From Mycolicibacterium komossense (lineage in GTDB: Bacteria > Actinomycetota > Actinomycetes > Mycobacteriales > Mycobacteriaceae): a DNA stretch of 64,000 nt. This document shows positions 16,216 through 24,800 of this stretch, in pieces. The position numbers and the translations under genes are program-made. The stretch covers positions 186,001 to 250,000 of the forward strand of contig NZ_JACKTY010000030.1 of assembly GCF_025822605.1 (NCBI RefSeq), read 5' to 3'. The notes below the pieces were generated by a model. It saw nothing but the letters and a program-made list of their open reading frames with translations. It was not told where the DNA came from and ran no database searches. Within the stretch, counting starts at the first letter, position 1. Each line of letters begins with the position of its first letter.

Positions 16216-18205
16216 AGCTAAACACGGCCACTCACAACGCTATTCGCGATACACCGGCGGACCTGATCCACTTGCGCCGCCGGTGGATCTGCGCGACGCG
16301 CTGGAACAGATCGGCCAGGACGTCATGGCCGGGACGTCGCCACGCCGCGCGCTGCAGGAGCTCTTGCGCCGCGGCACCAAGAACACGCCAGGTGCGGATC
16401 GGCTGGCGGCGGAGGCGAACCGGCGTCGCCGAGAGTTATTGCAGAACAACAACCTTGACGGAACGCTGCAGGAGATCAAGAAGCTGCTCGACGAGGCGGT
16501 GCTGGCTGAGCGCAAGGAATTGGCTCGCGCACTTGATGATGACGCCCGGTTCGGCGAACTGCAGCTTGAGTCGCTGTCCCCGTCGCCGGCCAAGGCCGTG
16601 CAGGAACTGGCCGATTACGACTGGCGCTCGCCGGAGGCGCGCGAAAAGTTCGACCAGATCAAGGATCTGCTGGGCCGCGAGATGCTCGACCAGCGCTTCG
16701 CCGGGATGAAGGAAGCGCTGGCGAACGCCACCGACGAAGATCGTCAACGGGTCAACGACATGCTGGACGATCTCAATGAACTGCTGGACAAGAACGCCAG
16801 TGGACAGGCGTCGCAGCAGGATTTTGATGACTTCATGGGCAAGCACGGCGAATTCTTCCCGGAAAACCCGAAGAACATCGACGAGCTGCTGGACTCGCTG
16901 GCCAAGCGGGCTGCCGCAGCCCAACGCTTCCGCAACAGCTTGTCGGCCGAGCAGCGAAACGAACTGGATGCGTTGGCGCAGCAGGCATTCGGCTCTCCGT
17001 CGTTGATGAACGCGCTCGACCGCCTCGACGGCCACCTGCAGGCGGCCCGGCCGGGCGAGGACTGGAACGGCTCGGAACGGTTCACCGGTGGTGACCCGTT
17101 GGGGATGGGTGAGGGCGCCCAGGCGCTGGCCGATATCAGCGAGCTGGAACAGCTGGCCGAACAGCTCTCGCAGAGCTACCCGGGCGCGACGATGGACGAC
17201 GTCGACCTCGACATGCTCGCCCGGCAACTCGGCGACGAGGCCGCCGTGGACGCGCGCACACTGGCAGATCTCGAACGCGCGCTCATGAAAGAGGGCTTCC
17301 TCGACCGCAGTTCCGATGGGCAGTGGCGGCTGTCGCCGAAGGCGATGCGTCAGCTCGGTCAGGCTGCACTACGTGATGTGGCACAACAACTTTCGGGGCG
17401 ACACGGCGAACGCGAGACGCGCCGCGCCGGTGCGGCGGGTGAGCTGACCGGTGCGACGCGCCCGTGGCAGTTCGGCGATACCGAGCCGTGGAACGTGACC
17501 CGCACACTGACCAACGCCGTGCTGCGCCAGGCCGGGACCGCGCAAGGGGACCGGGTGCCGGGTCGGCTCGACATTACCGTCGACGACGTGGAGGTTTCCG
17601 AAACCGAGACACGCACGCAGTCCGCGGTCGCACTGCTGGTGGACACCTCGTTCTCGATGGTGATGGAGGACCGTTGGGTGCCGATGAAGCAGACCGCCCT
17701 GGCGCTGCATCACCTGGTGAGCACCCGGTTCCGGTCCGACGACCTACAGATCATCGCCTTCGGCCGTTATGCGCGCACGGTGACCGCCGCCGAGCTGACC
17801 GGCCTCGAAGGTGTCTACGAGCAGGGCACCAATCTGCATCACGCCCTGGCGCTGGCGGGCCGACATCTGCGGCGGCACCCGAACGCACAGCCCGTGGTGC
17901 TGGTGGTCACCGACGGTGAGCCGACCGCACACCTGGAGGATTACGGCGCTGCAGAGGGTTCTGCAGTCTTTTTTGATTACCCCCCGCATCCCAGGACGAT
18001 CGCTCATACGGTGCGTGGTTTCGACGAGGTGGCCAGGCTGGGCGCGCAGGTCACCATCTTCCGGCTGGGTAGCGACCCCGGTCTGGCGCGCTTCATCGAC
18101 CAGGTGGCCCGGCGGGTGGAGGGCCGCGTGGTCGTCCCCGACCTCGACGGACTCGGTGCCGCGGTGGTCGGCGACTACCTACGGTCCCGGCGGCGGCGCC
18201 GCTGA
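16208..18205 (+). CDS. VWA-domain partner of the AAA+ ATPase (Rv0959-like)
   Basis: 665 residues, overlapping the ATPase gene by 8 bp. The first 450 residues are helical and charged, rich in Asp, Glu and Leu, and probably form an adaptor. The C-terminal von Willebrand A domain has an intact MIDAS: DTSFS, the Thr in EQGTNLHHAL and the Asp in VTDGEPT. In MoxR-VWA systems the VWA partner hands clients to the ATPase. No membrane segment or signal peptide is seen, so it is cytoplasmic. Confidence 0.88.
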   Translation: MAKAKHGHSQRYSRYTGGPDPLAPPVDLRDALEQIGQDVMAGTSPRRALQELLRRGTKNTPGADRLAAEANRRRRELLQNNNLDGTLQEIKKLLDEAVLAERKELARALDDDARFGELQLESLSPSPAKAVQELADYDWRSPEAREKFDQIKDLLGREMLDQRFAGMKEALANATDEDRQRVNDMLDDLNELLDKNASGQASQQDFDDFMGKHGEFFPENPKNIDELLDSLAKRAAAAQRFRNSLSAEQRNELDALAQQAFGSPSLMNALDRLDGHLQAARPGEDWNGSERFTGGDPLGMGEGAQALADISELEQLAEQLSQSYPGATMDDVDLDMLARQLGDEAAVDARTLADLERALMKEGFLDRSSDGQWRLSPKAMRQLGQAALRDVAQQLSGRHGERETRRAGAAGELTGATRPWQFGDTEPWNVTRTLTNAVLRQAGTAQGDRVPGRLDITVDDVEVSETETRTQSAVALLVDTSFSMVMEDRWVPMKQTALALHHLVSTRFRSDDLQIIAFGRYARTVTAAELTGLEGVYEQGTNLHHALALAGRHLRRHPNAQPVVLVVTDGEPTAHLEDYGAAEGSAVFFDYPPHPRTIAHTVRGFDEVARLGAQVTIFRLGSDPGLARFIDQVARRVEGRVVVPDLDGLGAAVVGDYLRSRRRRR

Positions 18206-18845
18206 GGTCCGAGCCGGGTGGCTGCAGAAATCCCGGCAAACCGGGGGGAGTCCACTTTTCGCAGTTCCGCGGTCCGCGGGCGTGTTCAGGGCCAATGGAA
18301 CACACAGCTGTTTGCCAGCCTTGCGGGTGTTCGCTCCTCGCGGTCGGCCCTCGGACCCGTGTGCTCCGCTGGGCCGCGTGGTTGGATGTGACTTGAGCAA
18401 CATCTCGCGGAAGCTTCTCCGGGCGTGTGGTGCGGTCCCCGTATTTACCGCTCATCATGATTTGAAGCACCCGGGCGACGGCTACTTCGGCTAACGAGAC
18501 GGGCGGGCCGAGCAAACCTGGGTGGCGAGGGTTGTGCCCGGCGAGCGAAGGAGCTCTCCGGCAAACAATTCTGCTACCTCTGGGGTGTGTAGACGGTCTC
18601 GTCTCCATAACGGATGCTGCGAGTTTGCCGCTAGTTGGCTTATTTGCCGATAACGAGACGGCTACGGCCGAACGGCCTCTGCGGTGTGACGGTCGTTACG
18701 CGCGGGATCTGCATGGCTAATATTGACTAGCCGTACCGCTTGCCGTAGGGCAAACAGCGCCCTACTATCCATTAGGTTCTTCTAAGCTCTTTGCAAGGAA
18801 GCTCTTCGTTTACGCCGACCCAGTCCCAATAAGGGGGATCCCTAC
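18206..18845. other. 640-bp gap without a credible gene
   Basis: No frame in this gap has convincing codon use or a ribosome binding site. It holds an inverted repeat GTGTTC-N10-GAACAC (18282-18303) and a direct repeat TAACGAGACGG at 18492-18502 and 18651-18661. A small hairpin, GGCTA-atattgac-TAGCC, lies near 18714-18732. It is the leader and promoter region of the secreted-protein gene that follows; the function of these elements is unknown. Confidence 0.5.
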
Positions 18846-20093
18846 ATGGCACCACGGCCATATCTGTCCACTGCTGCCGCCATTGTCGGCGCAGCCGTCA
18901 TCGTCGCCGGCACGCCGGCGATCATGCCCCACGGAGATCTGCAGGTCAGCGCGCAGGCTCCCACCCCCACCAAGATCTCCACCGCCCAGTACGAGTTGAC
19001 GGCGCTTTCGGACATCACGCTGCAGGGCATTGCCGACGCCTACTACAACGGCTGGGGCGGCTACATCGGTAGCGGCTTCGACCCGACCAAGGTCTACGCG
19101 GCCAACGCGGATGGCAGCGCGCCTTTCGCTTCTGACCCGTACTTCCCCGGAATCAACGGGCCGGTCGTCGCGACCCGTAACGCCGACGGCGTTCCCACCG
19201 GTTACTACTACGACCAGAGCCCGGTCTACGCCACCGGCGTCGGTGGTGCGACGTACTACCTGATCTCCCAGGCCCTGGATGACAAAGGGCTCTTCGCGGA
19301 TCCCGTCTACCACTACTACTACGAGGTCGCGGCCGCGGGCGGCAACGCCTTCAGCGCTGCGCTGTACGTGGCCACCGCTCAGGCCTTCGGCGGAACGAGT
19401 TCGCTGCCTGCCCAGCTCGTGAAGACGGTCTTCATCGACGGCGTGCTGCCGAACGTCCAGGCGACGGTCATCGGTCTGGCCACCCTGGTGCCGAAGTTCA
19501 ACGTCGGGCCGGTCGTGGTCGGCGGCGGTAACCTCGCCAGCCTGTACTTCACAGGCTCGACCATCGACGGCTCGTACAGCTACGGCAACACCGGGCTCTC
19601 CGCGATCGCCGGCTACATCGCGTACTCGATCGCGAACCCGCCCACGACGACGCCGACGACGTCGACGACGCTGGCTGCAGCGGCGAAGACCGCCGCTCCC
19701 GAGGTCAAGGCTCTCGTCGCGACCGACACCACGGTCACCGACGGCACCACGGCTGCGACGGACACCACGGCCGTCGTCAAGAAGGTCACCTCGTCGGCCA
19801 AGGTCGAGAAGCCTGCGGCCGAGGATGTCAGCGCTTCGGTCGCCGACGCAGTGACGGCAGCACCGGATACCACCACGACGACCACGACGTCGACCGTGAC
19901 AACCCCGAAGGTCAAGAGTTCGCTCTCGGATCTGGGGAAGTCGTTCGACAACATCCTGGGCGGTGGCAAGTCCGACAAGGCCAAGGCCGCCGCTGATGGT
20001 GCGAAGTCGGCGTCGGATTCCGGCTCCACCGGCGCCAAGTCGACCGGCAAGAAGGGCACCAAGAGCGCCTCGACGAAGAGCTCGTCAGACTAA
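18846..20093 (+). CDS. Secreted protein with Tyr/Gly-rich core and Ser/Thr/Lys-rich tail
   Basis: 415 residues after an AGGGGG ribosome binding site. Residues 1-37 form a signal peptide (YLSTAAAIVGAAVIVAGTPAIM). Residues 40-255 are Gly/Tyr/Ala-rich with repeated DPYFPG, GYYYDQSPVY and YHYYYEV segments and no Cys. Residues 256-415 are low-complexity Thr/Ala, then Ser/Lys/Gly, ending KSASTKSSSD. The basic tail could bind acidic wall polymers (inference). I do not recognise a characterised family; similar proteins occur in non-tuberculous mycobacteria as hypotheticals. A perfect 18-bp terminator stem follows. Confidence 0.85.
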   Translation: MAPRPYLSTAAAIVGAAVIVAGTPAIMPHGDLQVSAQAPTPTKISTAQYELTALSDITLQGIADAYYNGWGGYIGSGFDPTKVYAANADGSAPFASDPYFPGINGPVVATRNADGVPTGYYYDQSPVYATGVGGATYYLISQALDDKGLFADPVYHYYYEVAAAGGNAFSAALYVATAQAFGGTSSLPAQLVKTVFIDGVLPNVQATVIGLATLVPKFNVGPVVVGGGNLASLYFTGSTIDGSYSYGNTGLSAIAGYIAYSIANPPTTTPTTSTTLAAAAKTAAPEVKALVATDTTVTDGTTAATDTTAVVKKVTSSAKVEKPAAEDVSASVADAVTAAPDTTTTTTTSTVTTPKVKSSLSDLGKSFDNILGGGKSDKAKAAADGAKSASDSGSTGAKSTGKKGTKSASTKSSSD

Positions 20094-20116
20094 GCGCGTC
20101 AGTCCTTCCCGCTACT

Positions 20117-20158
20117 ACAACATCGGCCCCCTTCCTGACGGAAGGGGGCCGATGTTGT
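20117..20158. terminator. Bidirectional terminator
   Basis: An 18-bp perfect stem, ACAACATCGGCCCCCTTC and its complement around a 6-base loop, lies between the convergent secreted-protein and DUF1707 genes. Confidence 0.88.
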
Positions 20159-20186
20159 CGCTGAGCCAGCCGGAATCGGTAGGGCC

Positions 20187-20780
20187 TCAGGCACTCTCGA
20201 GACGGGTTTGCGGCCGGCGCTTCTTGCGCTTGATACCGATGCCGCCGCAGATGGAGAAGCCCGTGATGGTGACGTGCGGTGCACCAGGGGTTCCGGTGTC
20301 GCCGAGGTCGTGGTTGAACCCGCCCATCACCCCAATCCCGTGGATGTGGACGTTCACCTCCGGCGGCAGCAGGATCGTCTGGCCGCCCATGATCGAGTAC
20401 GCATGGATGGATACTTCAGACGAGGTGAAGTCGGCGTACCGCAGATCCACCACGCCGCCGCCGAACAGCGTGAACGTCGTCATCTTGCGGGGCACGTTCC
20501 AGCGGCCGCGGCGCTCGAAGCCACTCAAGATCGCCAGCAGTACGGTCGACGGCGCGGGCTTACATGCGCCGCGACGGGTGTTGGCGATACCGGGCAGATC
20601 GGTGGTCAGCACGTCGAGCTCGTCGTAGGTCGTCGCCGCGTACGCCTTCGCCAGCCGGACCTCGAACTCGGTCAGGTCGAGGCGGCCCTGCGCGGCGGCG
20701 TCGGTGAGCAACTGCGCGACCTGAATTCGATCGGTGTCTGCGGCTCGCAACGATGCATCCCGCGGCGCTGAGTTGCTCAT
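20187..20780 (-). CDS. DUF1707-domain protein (Rv0966c-like)
   Basis: 197 residues from ATG 20780; the frame is open another 27 codons upstream without support. The N-terminal DUF1707 motif is LRAADTDRIQVAQLL with a following LTEFEVRLAKAYAATTYDEL. The C-terminal part (LFGGGVVDLRYADF, MGGQTILLPPEVNVH) is the beta-rich half often attached to it. The last residues are very basic (KRKKRRPQTR). The function is unknown. In M. tuberculosis the csoR-ctpV copper genes lie between this gene and echA7; here the two are 47 bp apart. Confidence 0.88.
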   Translation of the reverse strand: MSNSAPRDASLRAADTDRIQVAQLLTDAAAQGRLDLTEFEVRLAKAYAATTYDELDVLTTDLPGIANTRRGACKPAPSTVLLAILSGFERRGRWNVPRKMTTFTLFGGGVVDLRYADFTSSEVSIHAYSIMGGQTILLPPEVNVHIHGIGVMGGFNHDLGDTGTPGAPHVTITGFSICGGIGIKRKKRRPQTRLESA

Positions 20781-20827
20781 CGGTACCGAGCCTACGACGA
20801 TCGGTGGCCACCGCAAAGGATGGATTT

Positions 20828-21622
20828 CTAAACGTCCGTGCGCCCCTCGGTCTGAGCCCATCTCGGTGGCCGCCTCTGCAGAAATGCGAGCATCCCTTCG
20901 CGGGCTTCCTCGGAGACGAACAGGCGCGCCGAGTCGACGGTGAGGCGCTCGGCGTCGCGGTCGAATCCCGCCAGGATTGATGCTGTGGTCAGCGCTTTCG
21001 AGGCAGCCAGGCCCTGCGGTGAGCCCTTGCCCAACGCCTCGATGATGGCGACGGCCGCGGTCTCGATGTCATCGGCGGCGATCGTGATCAGGCCGATCTC
21101 GGCGGCCTCTCCTGCCGTGAACGTCTCACCGGTCAGGTAATAGCGACTTGCGGCACGCGCGGACAACTTCGGCAGCAGTGTCAGTGAGATGATCGTCGGC
21201 GCCACCCCGATCCGGGCCTCCGTCAGAGCGAAGGTGCTGCGCGGTCCGGCAACCACGATGTCGCAGGCGCCGACGAGCCCCAGGCCCCCGGCCCGGACAT
21301 GTCCGTCGACGACCGCCAGCACCGGCTTCTCACACTCGACGATCGCGCGCAGCAGCGTGGTCATCTCTCTGGCCCGGTCAGCAGCGGCCCCGCCTGCGTC
21401 GCCGCCCGAGCCCTCCGACAGATCGGCGCCTGCGCAGAACGTGCCACCGGTGTGCCGAAGCACCACCACCCGCACCTGCGGATCGGCGAGGGCATCGCGC
21501 AGGCCCCGGTGTAGCTGACCCACCAGCGTCGTCGACAGTGCGTTGCGGTTGTGCGGAGAATTCAGCGTGAGCTGGGCCGCGCGGCCGTCGACCTCGTAGT
21601 CGACAAGTACAGGGGTGGTCAT
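20828..21622 (-). CDS. echA7: Enoyl-CoA hydratase/isomerase family protein (EchA7-like)
   Basis: 264 residues, crotonase fold. The oxyanion-hole segments GTFCAGADLSEG and HVRAGGLGLVGACDIVVAG and the ALTEARIGVAPTIIS segment with a catalytic-type Glu are visible. It is the last gene of the operon; its ATG shares one base with the fadE12 stop. Beside a biotin carboxylase and an AtuA-like protein, it most likely hydrates a 3-methyl- or isohexenyl-glutaconyl-CoA-type product, like LiuC or AtuE. That substrate is inference. Confidence 0.93.
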   Translation of the reverse strand: MTTPVLVDYEVDGRAAQLTLNSPHNRNALSTTLVGQLHRGLRDALADPQVRVVVLRHTGGTFCAGADLSEGSGGDAGGAAADRAREMTTLLRAIVECEKPVLAVVDGHVRAGGLGLVGACDIVVAGPRSTFALTEARIGVAPTIISLTLLPKLSARAASRYYLTGETFTAGEAAEIGLITIAADDIETAAVAIIEALGKGSPQGLAASKALTTASILAGFDRDAERLTVDSARLFVSEEAREGMLAFLQRRPPRWAQTEGRTDV

Positions 21623-22779
21623 CAGTAGGAGCGCGGCAGTCCGAGCGAGGTTTGCGCGATGAAGTTGAGGATCATCTCGCGACTCACGGGCGCGATCCGC
21701 GCCAGCCGCGACGCCGTCAGGATCGAGGCGACGCCGTACTCCTTGGTCAGCCCATTACCGCCGAGTGACTGCACGGCCTGGTCAACAGCCCGCACGGACG
21801 CTTCGCCGGCGGCGTATTTGGCCATGTTGGCGGCCTCCGCGGCCCCGAAATCGTCTCCGCCGTCGTAGAGCGTGGCGGCCTTCTGCATCATCAGCTTCGC
21901 CAGTTCGACCTCGATGTGGTTCTGCGCCAACGGGTGGGCGATGCCTTGGTGCGCGCCGATCGGGGTCTTCCACACCTGGCGCGTCTTGACGTAGTCGGTG
22001 GCCTTGTTGATGGCGAAGCGACCCATCCCGACGGCGCTGGCCGCACCCATGATCCGTTCCGGGTTCAGGCCCGCGAACAGCTGGGCGATGGCGGCATCCT
22101 CCGACCCGACGAGCGCATCGGCGGGCAGCCGGACGTCGTCGAGGAAAAGCTGGAACTGGAACTCGGGGCTGACGATTTCCATGTCGATCTTGGTGTAGGT
22201 CAGGCCGGGGGTGTCGGTGGGCACGACGAACAGTGCGGGCTTCAAGTTGCCGGTCTTGTGATCTTCGGTGCGGCCGACCACCAAGACGGCCTGCGCCTGG
22301 TCGACTCCGGAGATGTACACCTTCTGGCCGGACAGGATCCAGTCGCTGCCGTCGCGGCGGGCGGTGGTGGTGATGCGGTGCGAGTTCGAGCCGGCGTCGG
22401 GTTCGGTGATGGCGAAGGCCATCGTGATGGATCCGTCGGCGATTCCCGGCACCCAGCGCTTCTTCTGCTCCTCGGTGCCGAACTTGCTGATGATGGTGCC
22501 GTTGATGGCAGGGGAGACGACCATCATCAATAGCGCGCAGCCACCGGCCGCCATCTCCTCCATCACCAGCGACAGCTCGTACATGCCCGCGCCGCCGCCG
22601 CCGTACTCTTCGGGAAGGTTTACCCCGATGAAGCCCAGTTTGCCTGCCTCGTTCCATAATTCGTCGGTGTGCTGGCCGGCGCGGGCCTTCTCCAGGTAGT
22701 AGGCCGGCCCGTAGTTGGCCGCCATCGCCGCCACCGACTTCCGCAGCGCCTGACGCTCTTCGTTCTCGACGAAACTCAT
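21622..22779 (-). CDS. fadE12: Acyl-CoA dehydrogenase FadE12
   Basis: 385 residues from ATG 22779, overlapping the accA2 stop by four bases; the frame is open upstream antisense to nothing useful. FAD and acyl-CoA binding signatures are FAITEPDAGSNSHRITTTA and GRFAINKATDYVKTRQVWKTPI. The Glu in NPERIMGAASA is in the position of the isovaleryl-CoA-type catalytic base, and no Glu-Gly-Thr motif is found near the C-terminus. It introduces an alpha,beta double bond in an acyl-CoA, probably branched. Confidence 0.94.
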   Translation of the reverse strand: MSFVENEERQALRKSVAAMAANYGPAYYLEKARAGQHTDELWNEAGKLGFIGVNLPEEYGGGGAGMYELSLVMEEMAAGGCALLMMVVSPAINGTIISKFGTEEQKKRWVPGIADGSITMAFAITEPDAGSNSHRITTTARRDGSDWILSGQKVYISGVDQAQAVLVVGRTEDHKTGNLKPALFVVPTDTPGLTYTKIDMEIVSPEFQFQLFLDDVRLPADALVGSEDAAIAQLFAGLNPERIMGAASAVGMGRFAINKATDYVKTRQVWKTPIGAHQGIAHPLAQNHIEVELAKLMMQKAATLYDGGDDFGAAEAANMAKYAAGEASVRAVDQAVQSLGGNGLTKEYGVASILTASRLARIAPVSREMILNFIAQTSLGLPRSY

Positions 22780-24791
22780 TTCTCTCCTTCGTTGGCGTCT
22801 TGCGCTTCTACACGGGCCAGCACGGCCCCCACTTCGACCTGGTCGCCCGCCTTGACGTGCAGTGCGGTGAGTACACCCGCGGCGGGTGCGGTGATGGTGT
22901 GCTCCATCTTCATGGCCTCCAGCCAGACCAGTGGCTGGCCTGCGATGACGCTGTCCCCGATCTGGGCGCCGACTCTGATCACCAAGCCGGGCATCGGTGC
23001 GACGAGCGATCCCAGTTGCACGGTCGAGCCGGGCTCGGCGAACCGGGGCACCGCGACCAGATGGACCGGGCCCAGCGCAGAGTCGACGTAGGCATCGGCT
23101 CCGTAACGCGCGACGGCGAAACCGCACTCCACCGCTGTGTCGGCCAGCACCACCTGTTGCGGCGCCACCGAGATGACGGTGACATCCGGGTCGTCGGGCA
23201 GTGTCACCCCCATCCGGTGCGGGCGGTAGGCGACCCGGACCTGCGCACCGGCCGTCCCGTCAGCATTGGTGTAAGTCTTCACCTGATCTCCGGAGGAGAG
23301 ATTGCGCCACCCGCCCGGGGCCGCCGCGAAAGCCGTTGCCGTCGAACGGTTGTGTGCAGACTCGGCGAGTGCGGCAGCTACCGCGGAGAGCCGGATGGCG
23401 CGGTCGTCGGCCAGCGGTGCGGCGAGTTCGCCAAGTCCGTGGGTATCGAAGAACGCGGTATCGGTGGCGCCGTCGAGGAATGCCGGGTGGCGCAGCACCC
23501 GCACCAACAGCTCGCGGTTGGTATGGATGCCGTGCAGCCGGGTGCCGGCCAGTGCACCGGCCAGCAGAAGGGAAGCCTGGCGACGCGTCGGGGCGTAGGA
23601 GATCACCTTGGCCAGCATGGGATCGTAGTGGATCGACACCACCGAGCCGTCGACGATGCCCGAGTCCAGCCGGATTCCGGCCGCCGCTGGACCCTCGAAT
23701 TCCGTTGCGGCCCGCGGTACTTCGAATCGGTGCACGGTGCCGGCCTGGGGTTGCCAGTTCTTGGCCGGATCTTCGGCATATACCCGGGCCTCGATCGCGT
23801 ACCCGACCGGCGCCGGTGGCTCGTCGGCCAGTGCCACTTCTTCGGCGATCTGTAGTTGCAGTGCGACGAGGTCAAGCCCGGTGGTCGCCTCGGTGACCGG
23901 GTGCTCGACCTGGAGCCGGGTGTTCATCTCCAGGAAGTAGAACTCGCCGTCATCATCTGCCAGGAACTCGACGGTGCCCGCGCCGGTGTACCCGATCGCT
24001 TCCGCGGCCAGGCGCGCCGCGTGGAAGAGCTTGGCGCGCATACCGGGTGTGCGCTCCACCAGCGGAGACGGCGCCTCTTCGATGATCTTCTGGTGTCGGC
24101 GCTGGATCGAACACTCCCGCTCGCCCACGGCCCACACCGTGCCGTGGCTGTCGGCCAGTACCTGCACCTCGACGTGGTGGCCGGTCGGCAGATATCGCTC
24201 ACAAAACACCGTCGGGTCGCCGAATGCGGATCCGGCCTCCCGCCTGGCCGCGTCGACCTCACCGGCCAGCGCCGAGAGGTCGTGTACCACCCGCATTCCG
24301 CGGCCGCCGCCACCGGCCGAGGCCTTCACCAGCACGGGTAACTGCGCCTCGGTGACCGTCGCGGGATCGAGCTCCTCCAGCACCGGCACCCCGGCTGCCG
24401 ACATCATTTTCTTGGCCTCGATCTTGCTGCCCATCGCCCGGACCGCCGCGACCGGAGGTCCGACCCAGATCAGACCCGCATCCTGCACCGCTGCCGCGAA
24501 ATCGGCGTTCTCCGAGAGGAATCCGTATCCCGGATGGACCGCATCGGCCCCGGCTGCCTTAGCGGCGGCGATCAGCGCCGACGGATTGAGGTAATCGGTG
24601 GTCAGGGGCAGCCGCACCCGGACATCGGCCTCGGCGACGTGCGGTGCGCCGGCATCGGGGTCGGTGTACACCGCAACGGTGCCCAACCCGAGCCGGCGAC
24701 ACGTGCTGAACACCCGACGGGCGATCTCGCCCCGGTTGGCCACCAGAACCTTCGTGATCCGGTGCTGTCTGTTCTTCTCGCGAGCGCTCAT
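22776..24791 (-). CDS. accA2: Acyl-CoA carboxylase alpha subunit (biotin carboxylase + BCCP)
   Basis: 671 residues. The N-terminal biotin carboxylase domain has VLVANRGEIARRVF and the ATP-grasp loop KASAGGGGRGMRVV. The C-terminal carrier domain has the biotinylation motif EAMKMEH. It carboxylates its own biotin, which AccD2 uses on an acyl-CoA. The ATG overlaps nothing, but its stop overlaps the fadE12 start (ATGA). In M. tuberculosis the AccA1-AccD1 pair is the methylcrotonyl-CoA carboxylase, so this second pair needs a different substrate. Confidence 0.96.
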   Translation of the reverse strand: MSAREKNRQHRITKVLVANRGEIARRVFSTCRRLGLGTVAVYTDPDAGAPHVAEADVRVRLPLTTDYLNPSALIAAAKAAGADAVHPGYGFLSENADFAAAVQDAGLIWVGPPVAAVRAMGSKIEAKKMMSAAGVPVLEELDPATVTEAQLPVLVKASAGGGGRGMRVVHDLSALAGEVDAARREAGSAFGDPTVFCERYLPTGHHVEVQVLADSHGTVWAVGERECSIQRRHQKIIEEAPSPLVERTPGMRAKLFHAARLAAEAIGYTGAGTVEFLADDDGEFYFLEMNTRLQVEHPVTEATTGLDLVALQLQIAEEVALADEPPAPVGYAIEARVYAEDPAKNWQPQAGTVHRFEVPRAATEFEGPAAAGIRLDSGIVDGSVVSIHYDPMLAKVISYAPTRRQASLLLAGALAGTRLHGIHTNRELLVRVLRHPAFLDGATDTAFFDTHGLGELAAPLADDRAIRLSAVAAALAESAHNRSTATAFAAAPGGWRNLSSGDQVKTYTNADGTAGAQVRVAYRPHRMGVTLPDDPDVTVISVAPQQVVLADTAVECGFAVARYGADAYVDSALGPVHLVAVPRFAEPGSTVQLGSLVAPMPGLVIRVGAQIGDSVIAGQPLVWLEAMKMEHTITAPAAGVLTALHVKAGDQVEVGAVLARVEAQDANEGEK

Positions 24792-24800
24792 CGCTGGCCC

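Noticed and set aside
18093..18608. 171-codon minus-strand frame after the VWA gene
   Set aside because: Arg/Pro-rich, poor start, overlaps the VWA gene antisense; no recognisable domain.
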